From NCBI RefSeq assembly GCF_009193295.2, contig NZ_CP059973.1:5022001-5086000 (forward strand): DNA of 64,000 nucleotides, written 5' to 3'. A program made the translations under genes and the position numbers. This stretch comes from Bacteroides luhongzhouii (GTDB taxonomy: Bacteria; Bacteroidota; Bacteroidia; Bacteroidales; Bacteroidaceae). Within the stretch, counting starts at the first letter, position 1. The number at the start of each line of letters is the position of its first letter. Below, in pieces: positions 43,343 through 51,830 of this stretch. The notes beneath the pieces were generated by a model. The model was given only the letters and a program-made list of their open reading frames with translations, ran no database searches and was not told the origin of the DNA.

Positions 43343-43816
43343 CTAGAACGGCAAATCATCTGCCGGATTATCTTGTATAGGCTGTGCCTGCTGCGCCTGT
43401 TGCGGCTGACCGGCAACCGGTTGCTGCTGTTGCCCCATAGCCGGTTGTCCGGAAGCAGAAGCTCCCGCACCCGGATTGGCTCCTTTCGAAGACAGCATTT
43501 CCATATAGTCCACATAAATTTCGGTGATATAACGCATAGCACCAGACTGGTCACTGTAAGAACGGGTTCTTATCTTTCCTTCCAGATACAACCTTTCTCC
43601 TTTGCGTACATACTTATCCACAATTTCCGCCCAACGGTTGGATGCAACGATATTGTGCCATTCTGTTCTGTCGGGAATCTGGGTTCCATTAGCCAAAGTA
43701 TATCCACGTTCCGTCGTAGCCAACGAAAATGTTGCCACAGCCGAACCTGCATCGAAATATTTCACCCGCGGATCTTGTCCTACGTATCCTAACAATATCA
43801 CTTTATTTACTGACAT
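43343..43816 (-). CDS. ssb: single-stranded DNA-binding protein
   Basis: Protein of 157 residues. The OB-fold starts with MSVNKVILLGYVGQDPRVKY and includes RTEWHNIVASNRWAEIVDKYVRKGERLYLEGKI. A Gln/Pro/Gly-rich disordered tail (about 112-150) ends with the acidic tip NPADDLPF that recruits repair and replication partners. It lies between mutY and gldE on the same strand. Confidence 0.95.
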   Translation of the reverse strand: MSVNKVILLGYVGQDPRVKYFDAGSAVATFSLATTERGYTLANGTQIPDRTEWHNIVASNRWAEIVDKYVRKGERLYLEGKIRTRSYSDQSGAMRYITEIYVDYMEMLSSKGANPGAGASASGQPAMGQQQQPVAGQPQQAQQAQPIQDNPADDLPF

Positions 43817-43890
43817 ACCTGTATCACGTTTATGATTCTTAAATCAAATCTGTCGCCAAAATTAAACAGAATAACAATAGGATGCAAGAA

Positions 43891-43979
43891 TTTTAAGTAT
43901 TAAGTATAAAATCAAGTATTAAGTTTACAAGTATTAGGCTGCGTCATGAACTGCATGGTTAATACTTAAAACCTAATAC
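43891..43979. repeat. nested AAGTATTA inverted repeats between mutY and ssb
   Basis: TTTTAAGTATTAA (43891-43903) is exactly complementary to 43959-43971, and GTATTAGG (43931-43938) to CCTAATAC (43972-43979). The element AAGTATTA occurs three times directly. The two pairings use neighbouring sequence and may compete. It lies immediately after the mutY stop, so it may end or attenuate mutY transcription. Confidence 0.5.
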
Positions 43980-45026
43980 TCAATGCTTATCCATTGCTTG
44001 TAACAGGGTTTGCACCAATTTTGACACAGCGTATTGTTCCAGTTCTTCGACTTTTATTTTTTGGAAGCTACTGAAAGAAGTCAAATTTTCAGATAATGTT
44101 ACTTCATATAGATTAGCATAAATAACCCGGTGAGACAACACATGCTTTACTTCTCTGCAAACCGTACGTACCACCGGTACTTCCCCCGGTGCAAAGAGTG
44201 CACGGAATTCCGGTAAAGTCAAAAAATCTTCTTCCGAAAGAGGCACCGGAGTTTCGATCAATGGCAGTTCGAACAGATTTTTCCAAATATCATTGCCCGT
44301 CCGTTTATTTATAAAGGTATACGCGCCCGCACGTACATAAATATAATTAAGGTAACGGTTCGTTGTCTTTGTTTTATGTTGCTTCACCGGAAGTTTTGTT
44401 ACCCAGCCTTTCGAAAGTGCCGAGCAACTGCCCGCCAACGGACAGAACAAACAATCAGGCGACTGCGGAGTGCACTGAACCGCTCCGAAATCCATTATTC
44501 CCTGATTATAAACAGCCGGATGCTTCTTATCCAGCATCTCATCCGCCAATGCTGCAAAGATTTTTTTTCCTTCCGTCGAATCAATCGGAGTATCGATGCC
44601 AAAATAACGCGAAAGCACCCGGTACACATTACCGTCCACCACTGCATAAGGCATGCCATAAGCAAACGAACAGATCGCTGCCGCCGTATACTCCCCCACT
44701 CCTTTCAGAGCCAGCACCTCCGGATACGTTTTCGGGAAAACCCCATTCATGCTTTTGGCGGCGGCATGAAGATTGCGGGCACGTGAATAATATCCCAATC
44801 CCTGCCAGTATTTCATCACTTCATCTTCCTCCGCAGCCGCCAAAGTCCGCACATCGGGAAAACGTTTGATAAAACGAAGAAAATAATCATACCCCTGCGC
44901 CACCCGCGTCTGTTGAAGAATAATCTCCGAAATCCAGATCAGATACGGATCGGCAGATTCCCTCCAGGGCAGTTCACGTTTGTTCTCTTTATACCACTCT
45001 ACAATTGTTTTAGTAAACTCGTTCAT
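43980..45026 (-). CDS. mutY: adenine DNA glycosylase
   Basis: Protein of 348 residues that removes adenine mispaired with 8-oxoguanine. HhH-GPD core with WYKENKRELPWRES, ISEIILQQTRVAQ (catalytic Glu), LKGVGEYTAAAICSFAYG and VDGNVYRVLSRYFG (catalytic Asp). Four cysteines in CTPQSPDCLFCPLAGSC plus an upstream residue bind the [4Fe-4S] cluster. The C-terminal third is the NUDIX-like 8-oxoguanine recognition domain. Divergent from the HU gene. Confidence 0.95.
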   Translation of the reverse strand: MNEFTKTIVEWYKENKRELPWRESADPYLIWISEIILQQTRVAQGYDYFLRFIKRFPDVRTLAAAEEDEVMKYWQGLGYYSRARNLHAAAKSMNGVFPKTYPEVLALKGVGEYTAAAICSFAYGMPYAVVDGNVYRVLSRYFGIDTPIDSTEGKKIFAALADEMLDKKHPAVYNQGIMDFGAVQCTPQSPDCLFCPLAGSCSALSKGWVTKLPVKQHKTKTTNRYLNYIYVRAGAYTFINKRTGNDIWKNLFELPLIETPVPLSEEDFLTLPEFRALFAPGEVPVVRTVCREVKHVLSHRVIYANLYEVTLSENLTSFSSFQKIKVEELEQYAVSKLVQTLLQAMDKH

Positions 45027-45178
45027 ATCCTCGTTCCTAGTGTATTATCTAACATTTATCTTGCCTATCCTAGCCAAAAGGCACACAAAAGTAACTCTTT
45101 TGGTTCTAAGAAAACTCTATGCCACTATTTTTTTAGAAAAATGTGCAGAATATATTTTTTTAGGAGCTTAAAAAGCTA

Positions 45179-45186
45179 TATATTTG
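45179..45186 (+). promoter_or_regulatory. -7 box for the HU gene
   Basis: TATATTTG fits TAnnTTTG, 51 bp before the ATG at 45238. The AT-rich leader suggests strong expression. Confidence 0.5.
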
Positions 45187-45237
45187 CAGTCCAAAAAATT
45201 AGCAATAACATAGTAATAATATTTTTTTTAAGGAAAA

Positions 45238-45513
45238 ATGACTAAAGCAGATATTGTAAACGAGATTACAAAGAAAACTGGGATTGATAAGCAGACAGTT
45301 CTTACAACAGTCGAGGCATTTATGGATGCAGTAAAGGATTCATTGTCTAACGATGAGAACGTATACTTGCGTGGATTTGGTAGTTTCGTAGTAAAGAAAA
45401 GAGCGCAAAAGACTGCTCGTAACATTTCTAAAAATACTACGATCATTATTCCGGAGCACAATATTCCGGCTTTCAAACCGGCTAAGACATTTACAATTTC
45501 AGTAAAGAAATAA
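45238..45513 (+). CDS. HU-family DNA-binding protein
   Basis: Ninety-one residues, standard HU length. MTKADIVNEITKKTGI starts the helical body, VYLRGFGSFVVKKR is the signature, and the beta arm ends with IIIPEHNIPAFKPAKTF, including the intercalating Pro. Nucleoid-associated, non-specific DNA bending. It is followed by the 30-residue basic protein gene and then by RNase G/E. Confidence 0.95.
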   Translation: MTKADIVNEITKKTGIDKQTVLTTVEAFMDAVKDSLSNDENVYLRGFGSFVVKKRAQKTARNISKNTTIIIPEHNIPAFKPAKTFTISVKK

Positions 45514-45547
45514 TAAACAAGAGTATTAACCCATAAAATGTGAAGCT

Positions 45548-45640
45548 ATGCCAAGCGGAAAAAAGAAAAAAAGACATAAAATGTCTACGCACAAGCGTAA
45601 AAAAAGACTAAGAAAGAACAGACATAAAAGCAAAAAATAA
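45548..45640 (+). CDS. 30-residue Lys/Arg-rich basic protein
   Basis: Translates to MPSGKKKKRHKMSTHKRKKR followed by ten more mostly basic residues. Thirty residues, of which about two thirds are Lys, Arg or His, with no acidic residue at all. This small gene is conserved between HU and RNase G/E genes in Bacteroidetes as far as I recall, which argues against chance. Composition and size resemble tiny ribosomal proteins such as THX. A ribosome- or RNA-associated role is likely but not shown. Gap to HU 34 bp; a hairpin terminator follows. Confidence 0.75.
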   Translation: MPSGKKKKRHKMSTHKRKKRLRKNRHKSKK

Positions 45641-45666
45641 TTTTTAAGTCTGGATCACACAGAAAT

Positions 45667-45710
45667 AAAGAACAAACTTGCGAAGCTAATGTCTTTCAAG
45701 TTTGTTCTTT
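45667..45710 (+). terminator. terminator after the HU/basic-protein operon
   Basis: AAAGAACAAACTTG (45667-45680) and CAAGTTTGTTCTTT (45697-45710) form a perfect 14-bp stem followed by GTTTAAG. Confidence 0.65.
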
Positions 45711-45796
45711 GTTTAAGTAGCTAACCCAAAATGAACAATTTGTAAAAAATGTTGTTCATATAAATGAGATTCAATCAATAATAAGGAAACAAAACA

Positions 45797-47371
45797 GTGA
45801 CAAGTGAACTAGTAGTTGACGTACAGCCCAAAGAGGTATCCATCGCCCTTCTCGAAGATAAGAGTCTGGTGGAACTTCAGAGCGAAGGAAGAAATATTTC
45901 TTTCTCTGTGGGCAATATGTATTTGGGACGTATCAAGAAATTGATGCCCGGACTGAATGCATGCTTTGTAGACGTCGGTTACGAGAAAGATGCTTTCCTT
46001 CATTATTTGGACTTGGGTCCTCAATTTAACTCACTCGAAAAGTTTGTAAAGCAGACTTTAAGCGACAAAAAGAAGCTGACCTCCATCAGCAAAGCAACCC
46101 TGCTTCCCGATCTTGACAAGGATGGAACCGTATCCAACACCCTCAAGGTAGGACAAGAAGTAGTGGTGCAAATCGTTAAGGAACCGATCTCCACTAAGGG
46201 ACCGCGACTGACGTCGGAAATTTCGTTTGCCGGACGCTATCTCGTACTGATCCCTTTTAATGACAAGGTTTCTGTTTCACAAAAAATTAAATCGAGCGAA
46301 GAACGCGCCCGCCTGAAACAATTGCTGATGAGCATCAAGCCGAAAAACTTCGGTGTCATCGTCCGCACAGTAGCTGAGGGCAAACGCGTAGCCGAACTCG
46401 ACGGAGAGCTTAGAGTCCTGGTTAAGCATTGGGAAGATGCGATGGTAAAAGTGCAGAAAGCCACCAAGTTTCCGACGTTGATTTATGAAGAGACCAGCCG
46501 CGCCGTAGGTTTGTTGCGCGACCTCTTCAACCCTTCTTTTGAGAATATCCACGTCAACGATGAGGCTGTGTACAATGAAATTAAAGACTATGTATCACTG
46601 ATTGCGCCCGACCGGGCTAATATCGTGAAACTGTACAAAGGTCAACTTCCCATTTACGACAATTTCGGTATCACCAAGCAGATTAAATCATCGTTTGGTA
46701 AAACTATCTCTTACAAGAGTGGTGCCTATCTGATTATTGAGCACACTGAGGCGCTTCACGTAGTAGACGTGAACAGCGGTAACCGCACCAAGAATGCCAA
46801 CGGGCAGGAAGGTAACGCACTCGAAGTAAATCTGGGAGCCGCCGACGAGCTGGCCCGCCAACTGAGATTAAGAGATATGGGTGGTATCATTGTCGTGGAC
46901 TTCATCGACATGAATGAAGCCGAAAACCGTCAGAAGCTTTATGAACGAATGTGTGCCAATATGCAGAAAGACAGGGCACGGCATAATATTCTGCCGCTCA
47001 GCAAATTCGGGCTGATGCAGATTACACGCCAACGTGTACGTCCGGCAATGGACGTCAACACGACCGAAACCTGCCCTACTTGCTTCGGCAAAGGCACTAT
47101 CAAGTCGTCCATTCTCTTTACGGACACTTTGGAGAGTAAAATTGATTACCTGGTCAATAAACTGAAGGTTAAGAAATTCTCGTTACACGTCCATCCGTAT
47201 GTGGCCGCTTACATCAACCAGGGGCTCGTTTCCCTGAAACGGAAGTGGCAGATGAAATACGGATTCGGTATCAAGATTATTCCAAGTCAGAAACTCGCAT
47301 TCCTGCAATATGTGTTCTATGATACACATGGAGAGGAAATCGATATGAAGGAAGAAATCGAAATCAAATAG
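45797..47371 (+). CDS. Rne/Rng family ribonuclease (RNase G-like)
   Basis: Protein of 524 residues with a GTG start. An S1 domain is near the N-terminus (about 35-125, NMYLGRIKKLMPGLNACFVDVGYEKDAFLHY). The catalytic core contains VDVNSGNRT and GGIIVVDFIDM, the magnesium-binding DNase-I-like Asp residues. TCPTCFGKG supplies the two zinc-link cysteines for dimerisation. Length fits RNase G (no long E. coli RNase E-type scaffold tail). It likely processes rRNA and decays mRNA. Confidence 0.92.
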   Translation: MTSELVVDVQPKEVSIALLEDKSLVELQSEGRNISFSVGNMYLGRIKKLMPGLNACFVDVGYEKDAFLHYLDLGPQFNSLEKFVKQTLSDKKKLTSISKATLLPDLDKDGTVSNTLKVGQEVVVQIVKEPISTKGPRLTSEISFAGRYLVLIPFNDKVSVSQKIKSSEERARLKQLLMSIKPKNFGVIVRTVAEGKRVAELDGELRVLVKHWEDAMVKVQKATKFPTLIYEETSRAVGLLRDLFNPSFENIHVNDEAVYNEIKDYVSLIAPDRANIVKLYKGQLPIYDNFGITKQIKSSFGKTISYKSGAYLIIEHTEALHVVDVNSGNRTKNANGQEGNALEVNLGAADELARQLRLRDMGGIIVVDFIDMNEAENRQKLYERMCANMQKDRARHNILPLSKFGLMQITRQRVRPAMDVNTTETCPTCFGKGTIKSSILFTDTLESKIDYLVNKLKVKKFSLHVHPYVAAYINQGLVSLKRKWQMKYGFGIKIIPSQKLAFLQYVFYDTHGEEIDMKEEIEIK

Positions 47372-47413
47372 ACAGAAAAGGCGGCCCGTTCAAAACGAGC
47401 CGCCTTTTCTGTC
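47371..47413. terminator. bidirectional intrinsic terminator
   Basis: GACAGAAAAGGCGGC (47371-47385) and GCCGCCTTTTCTGTC (47399-47413) are perfect 15-bp arms with a 13-nt loop, followed by TATTTTTC on the plus strand. It lies between convergent genes, and the TAG of the minus-strand gene begins at the end of the stem. Confidence 0.85.
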
Positions 47414-48969
47414 TATTTTTCTTCAACTATCCATTTTTCAATATTGCGGGTCTCCGCACTGAAGTTCACTCCTATCTTAAAGAGCTTCCGTTCATCCATC
47501 TCGAAAGGAAGAGCGTAATGCTTATCGTTAATCTGCCGCAATGCTTCTTCTGCCGTGCCGTTCAGCTTAAATTCCATGATATAGATGAATTTGTCTGTCT
47601 GCAAGACAAGATCGATGCGTCCTTCACTCGTATGATATTCCACTTTGGCATAGAAGCCGACCAGTTTAAAAACGATGAAAAGCACGTTCTCGTAATGCAA
47701 TTCCTGGTCGCGAATCACTTCGTAGGTGGTATCTGCAAAGAAACTTTGCAAACGGCGGAAGAAAGAGTTGTAATCGCCAGACTCCACTTCACGAACAAAC
47801 TTCTGAATCTCAAACGGAGACTCTACTTTATTTACATTCGCATAATAAGGAAGCAGGAAACGGATAAATCCTTCTTCCACTTCACGATTGGGGAAGCCTA
47901 AACGATATATACCGAAACGTTCATCATATCCTTTAATGGTGAGGTAACCACTCTGATAAATCACCGGAATAGGGTTAGTCGATTCGGAGTCTATACTATT
48001 CAAGACTTGGGCATCGGTTTCTTCATGTGCCATCCGTTCCAGGTCATAATGATGTTTTTGCAGCAATTTCACCAGATAGGTAGGCGTACCCGTTTCAAAC
48101 CAATAGCTGCCAAATTCTCTATACTTAAAAGCATTGAGCAAACTGAACGGATTGTACATGCCGATTGAGTTGTGCGTAAAGTGATAGCCGTCATAACATT
48201 CTTTCAATTCCGCACAGAGTTTATCATACGTCACCCCCCGAATATCAGCAAATTCATGAAGCTCGGCATCTAATGTATCATGAAGTTCCTGATCGCTGAC
48301 ACCACAGATCTCAACATAATCTTTCCGCATTGAAATATCATCCAAGTTGTTCAAGTCACTAAACACACTGACTTTACCAAACTTCGTCACTCCGGTCAGA
48401 AACGCAAACTTGATGCAACCGTCCATTGTTTTAAGCGCTCCATAAAAAGGCTTTAATGTATTCCGAAATTGCTTCTGCAATTCCTCATTACCGATGGCTT
48501 GCAACATGGGTTTATCATATTCATCGACAAGAATAACCACACGTTGCCCTGCCAACTTACAGGCGCGCTCTATAATACCAGCAAAACGCAAAGAAAGCGA
48601 ACGTTCGGACGGCTCGGCACCATATAGTTTTTCCCATGCTGTCAACGATTTATCAAGTATATTATCCAGACTTTCAAGCGTATCATATTTCTCGATATTA
48701 AGGTCCAGATGCAATATAGGATATTTGATCCAGTCCTTCTCCAACTTTTCTACAGCCAGCCCTTCAAACAGTTCTTTCTTTCCCTGAAAGTAGGCCTCTA
48801 AGGTAGAGACGAGCAGACTCTTTCCAAAACGGCGCGGACGGCTCAAGAAGTAATAACTTCCCGTCTTTACCATTTGATACATCAATGCTGTCTTATCAAT
48901 ATAGAAATAACCGTCATTACGAATTTTCTCGAAATTCTGAATACCGATCGGATAAATTTTATGGCTCAT
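47413..48969 (-). CDS. AAA-ATPase-like protein with PD-(D/E)XK nuclease domain
   Basis: Protein of 518 residues of a family abundant in Bacteroides. The N-terminal AAA-like domain (PF09820-like) starts with YPIGIQNFEKIRNDGYFYIDKT and has Walker A SRPRRFGKSLLVSTL and Walker B VVILVDEYDKPM. The C-terminal region (about 400-515) is a PD-(D/E)XK nuclease-type domain: EGRIDLVLQTDKFIYIMEFKLNGTAEEAL holds the D and E-x-K residues. Function unknown; defence, mobile-element or stress roles have been proposed for relatives. Its -7 box TATCTTTG is at 49010-49003 on the minus strand. Confidence 0.8.
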   Translation of the reverse strand: MSHKIYPIGIQNFEKIRNDGYFYIDKTALMYQMVKTGSYYFLSRPRRFGKSLLVSTLEAYFQGKKELFEGLAVEKLEKDWIKYPILHLDLNIEKYDTLESLDNILDKSLTAWEKLYGAEPSERSLSLRFAGIIERACKLAGQRVVILVDEYDKPMLQAIGNEELQKQFRNTLKPFYGALKTMDGCIKFAFLTGVTKFGKVSVFSDLNNLDDISMRKDYVEICGVSDQELHDTLDAELHEFADIRGVTYDKLCAELKECYDGYHFTHNSIGMYNPFSLLNAFKYREFGSYWFETGTPTYLVKLLQKHHYDLERMAHEETDAQVLNSIDSESTNPIPVIYQSGYLTIKGYDERFGIYRLGFPNREVEEGFIRFLLPYYANVNKVESPFEIQKFVREVESGDYNSFFRRLQSFFADTTYEVIRDQELHYENVLFIVFKLVGFYAKVEYHTSEGRIDLVLQTDKFIYIMEFKLNGTAEEALRQINDKHYALPFEMDERKLFKIGVNFSAETRNIEKWIVEEK

Positions 48970-49135
48970 ATTCTCTTCTTTTATTAATCAATGCCTTTCT
49001 TGCAAAGATATATATTTTTAATAGAACTCTTTGTCATGGCAGGTTAAAAGATTCTTTTCAATAATTCATTCTGCACATTTCCCCGGAAACTTAGGGACGA
49101 TAAAATAAGGGGATGGTGACTGCACAAAATTACGA

Positions 49136-49165
49136 AAAGCCCGGACTTTCGCAAGCTCGGGCTTT
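49136..49165. terminator. hairpin in the 48970-49573 spacer
   Basis: AAAGCCCG (49136-49143) and CGGGCTTT (49158-49165) form an 8-bp stem. The spacer also holds the hairpin at 49261-49299 and an ATPase remnant; otherwise nothing recognisable. Confidence 0.4.
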
Positions 49166-49260
49166 CTGTATCTTGGGGACGTCTCCTTTACCTATAGGGA
49201 AATGGGCGACTAGCAATTGATTCTAGTACAACAAAAAAAGACGCTCCAAAAGTAAAGATA

Positions 49261-49299
49261 AAAGGGATGCCAGTGGGAAATGTGGGGAGGCATCCCTTT
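49261..49299 (-). terminator. minus-strand intrinsic terminator
   Basis: AAAGGGATGCC (49261-49271) and GGCATCCCTTT (49289-49299) form a perfect 11-bp stem. On the minus strand it is followed by TTATCTTTACTTTTGG, so it probably ends transcripts coming from the alcohol dehydrogenase side. Confidence 0.6.
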
Positions 49300-49324
49300 C
49301 TGCATTAGAACCACTCTTATTACG

Positions 49325-49521
49325 CACCCAGAAACTCACGAAAGGAACAAGGACGCAATGCCATATATCGCACCCTCCCCCACTGGAAATGAGACACGTA
49401 CACCTATCGGATTTTCTAATAACGAACCAGCAGCAATCACATAAATATCAGGTAATTCTTCATAGAAATAGCGTAATAACGCTACTGCCTTCGCTGAAAT
49501 GGGGCACGTTTTTTGCAACAT
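49325..49521 (-). pseudogene. remnant of an AAA_14/DUF4143-type ATPase
   Basis: The 61-residue open stretch reads like an internal piece of the AAA_14/DUF4143 ATPases: KAVALLRYFYEELPDIYVIA, then AGSLLE and VSFPVGE. After that the homology continues in another frame (VRYMALRPCSFREFLGA) up to a stop near 49325. The usual N-terminal P-loop part and the C-terminal DUF4143 part are missing. So this is a frameshifted fragment about 65 residues long, left by deletion of a gene of about 380 residues. Confidence 0.7.
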
Positions 49522-49573
49522 ACGATTTTAGCTTTTGCATAATGGATAATATATAGTCATAACATCTGTTTCC

Positions 49574-50746
49574 TTATAATGCCAGACGGTAAATTTCTTT
49601 ACTATCCTTTTTCGTTAATCTGACATAGTTGCCAACCAACTCTCCTTTATTCCGGTGCAGGCTATCTGCAAGACGGTCGATATCCGGATTTTCAATGCCG
49701 AGTTCCTTGAAAGTGACAGGCAGACCGATGGAAGTAAAGAAGGCCTTCAGGCGGGAAATACCTTCAAGGGCCACCGTCTTTTTATCAGCTGAATCTGCCA
49801 CTCCCCATACGCGGATTGCATATTGGGCTATCTTATCTACATTATGTTCTGTCATCCATGTCATCCAGGCAGGGAAGATGACGGAAAGTCCCGCACCATG
49901 AGTTACATTGTAAATTGCGCTGATTTCATGTTCAAGGAAGTGAGAAGCCCAGTCTTCTTCACAGCCTACGCCACAGGTTCCGTTATGGGCAATCGTTCCG
50001 CACCACATCAGATTGGCACGGGCTCCATAGTTTTCGGGGTCTTTCATGACGGTGGTTGCCTCTTTGATGATGGCAAGCAGGGTGCCTTCGCACAGGCGGT
50101 CGCCTATTTCTACTTCTTTTGTATTGGTGAAATAGCGTTCCATGATGTGCGCCATCATATCGGCAACGCCGCAAGCGGTTTGGAAAGGAGGAAGTGTGTA
50201 GGTCAGTTCAGGGTTCATCACGGCGAAAACGGGCCGTAATACACCGGGAGCACGGAGACTTAATTTCTGTAATCCGTCGACTTTAGTGATTACAGTGTTA
50301 CCGGAACCTTCGCTTCCGGCTGCAGGGATTGTCAATACAACAGCCACTTTCAGTGCTTCCGCAACAATGGCTTTTCCGATGTAGAAGTCCCAAAAATCTC
50401 CGGCATAAGGAACTCCGGCTGCAATGGCTTTCGCTGTATCGATTACGGAACCACCGCCCACGGCAAGCATCATATCTACATTTTCTTTCCGGCAAAGGTC
50501 GATTCCTTCGTACACTTTCGTATCTACCGGATTAGGCTGTACACCGCCCAGCCGGCAATAGGGAATGCCCACTTCCTGCAATGCTTTCTCTACACGAGCC
50601 AACAAGCCGCTACGTATTACAGAACCGCCACCATAAACAATCATGACTTTACGTGCACCGTATTTCTGCACTAATGCTCCGGTCTGCGCTTCCGTATCCC
50701 GACCGAACACAAATTCGGTAGGGCTGTAAAAGATAAAATTATTCAT
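49574..50746 (-). CDS. iron-containing alcohol dehydrogenase (butanol-dehydrogenase-like)
   Basis: Protein of 390 residues. NAD(P)-binding start FVFGRDTEAQ and VMIVYGGGSVIRSGLL, then MMLAVGGGSVIDTAKAIAAG (the GGGSxxDxxK family signature). Metal ligands lie in the region MAHIMERYF to LEHEISAIYNVTHGAGLSVIFPAW. The GGGS-I pattern and length match NADPH-dependent YqhD/BdhA-type enzymes that reduce aldehydes. Overlaps the downstream flippase-like gene region by 8 bp (its start is inside the end of that gene), so the two are co-transcribed. Confidence 0.88.
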   Translation of the reverse strand: MNNFIFYSPTEFVFGRDTEAQTGALVQKYGARKVMIVYGGGSVIRSGLLARVEKALQEVGIPYCRLGGVQPNPVDTKVYEGIDLCRKENVDMMLAVGGGSVIDTAKAIAAGVPYAGDFWDFYIGKAIVAEALKVAVVLTIPAAGSEGSGNTVITKVDGLQKLSLRAPGVLRPVFAVMNPELTYTLPPFQTACGVADMMAHIMERYFTNTKEVEIGDRLCEGTLLAIIKEATTVMKDPENYGARANLMWCGTIAHNGTCGVGCEEDWASHFLEHEISAIYNVTHGAGLSVIFPAWMTWMTEHNVDKIAQYAIRVWGVADSADKKTVALEGISRLKAFFTSIGLPVTFKELGIENPDIDRLADSLHRNKGELVGNYVRLTKKDSKEIYRLAL

Positions 50747-51749
50747 TATATTTTTCTTTTGATTGTTTAAAATTTCCTACTTTCATAAGCGCAAGACCGA
50801 TTACAATCCAGACCATCTCGCGTACCCGGGTAATCAAAGCGGCATAGACTCCATAAGCTCCGGAAAGGGAAAGACCGCCTACGGCGAGGGCAAAACCTCC
50901 TTCACGACCTCCCAATTGCATGGGTAGGAAGAACAGAAGATTGGCAAGCAAAGAAGAGAAAGCTGCAATCAGGCAGCAGTCGGCAAAGCTGACATTGGTG
51001 GTTAGTATGTTCAGTATCAGCCATATTTCAAGACAGCTGACTACGCGGGCGGTATATTCCAATAAGAGAGCACCATAAAAGGTTTGTTTCTTTTGTTGGT
51101 GAAGAAGAGCGATTTGTTTGTCTATATTTTCCAACTTCTCTTTATGCACGCTTGCAAAGCGGAGGACTTTCTTTTTCAGAAAAGGGACGCGACTACCCAT
51201 ACGGACAAAAGCCACAGCCATCCCATGCCGGTAGCCTTTTATAAAAAGAGTAGCAATCAGCAGACAAAAGACAGTAATGGCCCCCAGAATTACTCCCATC
51301 ACCCACCCCACCGGATACAGACAAACGTAAAGTAACACTGAACTTAACCAAAAACAAAAGTGGGAAAAGATATGCATCATCACATAAAGAATCACGGAAG
51401 AAGTGGCGCGTTCTATTCCTATATAGGGCTTCAGTTCCATGATGCGGTATGGCTCGCCACCCATCAGTCCGACGGGAGTCACGTAATTAAGCGCAAAACC
51501 TGTTACCGTGAATTTGTAGAGCCGGGCAAATGAAAAACCGGTTTTACCACTACTGCGGATGATTATATACCACGATACTGTATTGATAAGGTAGACAAAT
51601 AGCCACAGCAACAAAATCAAAGGCAAATATACCCCTGCACGCTTCAGATTCGCCCAAAGCTCCTGATAATCCATATCGAAAGTGAATATCATTATCAGGA
51701 CGGCGATAATACCAAAGGCGAGGAATATATTCCGGTACTTGTTCTTCAC
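50739..51749 (-). CDS. UPF0104/LPG-synthase-type membrane protein (flippase-like)
   Basis: Inner-membrane protein of 336 residues with about eight helices. VTPVGLMGGEPYRIMEL and FLPMQLGGREGGFAL are the conserved loops of the PF03706 family (membrane domain of lysylphosphatidylglycerol synthase/AglD-type proteins). These are thought to move or bind lipid-linked substrates. It sits 63 bp downstream of the inositol-lipid genes in the same direction, so it could act on inositol lipids; that is inference. Confidence 0.75.
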   Translation of the reverse strand: MKNKYRNIFLAFGIIAVLIMIFTFDMDYQELWANLKRAGVYLPLILLLWLFVYLINTVSWYIIIRSSGKTGFSFARLYKFTVTGFALNYVTPVGLMGGEPYRIMELKPYIGIERATSSVILYVMMHIFSHFCFWLSSVLLYVCLYPVGWVMGVILGAITVFCLLIATLFIKGYRHGMAVAFVRMGSRVPFLKKKVLRFASVHKEKLENIDKQIALLHQQKKQTFYGALLLEYTARVVSCLEIWLILNILTTNVSFADCCLIAAFSSLLANLLFFLPMQLGGREGGFALAVGGLSLSGAYGVYAALITRVREMVWIVIGLALMKVGNFKQSKEKYNE

Positions 51750-51754
51750 TATTT

Positions 51755-51830
51755 TATACGACTTATATCTATTCTTATATAGGTATATATCTACTTTTAT
51801 ATGAGTATATGCTTACTTTATATACGCATA
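51755..51830. repeat. AT-rich imperfect tandem repeats, period about 22 bp
   Basis: Three imperfect copies resembling TATATATCTACTTTTATATG lie between the flippase-like gene and the AUR1-like gene, running over the AUR1-like stop codon. Similar short repeats occur at 53433-53486 in the same cluster. Confidence 0.4.
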
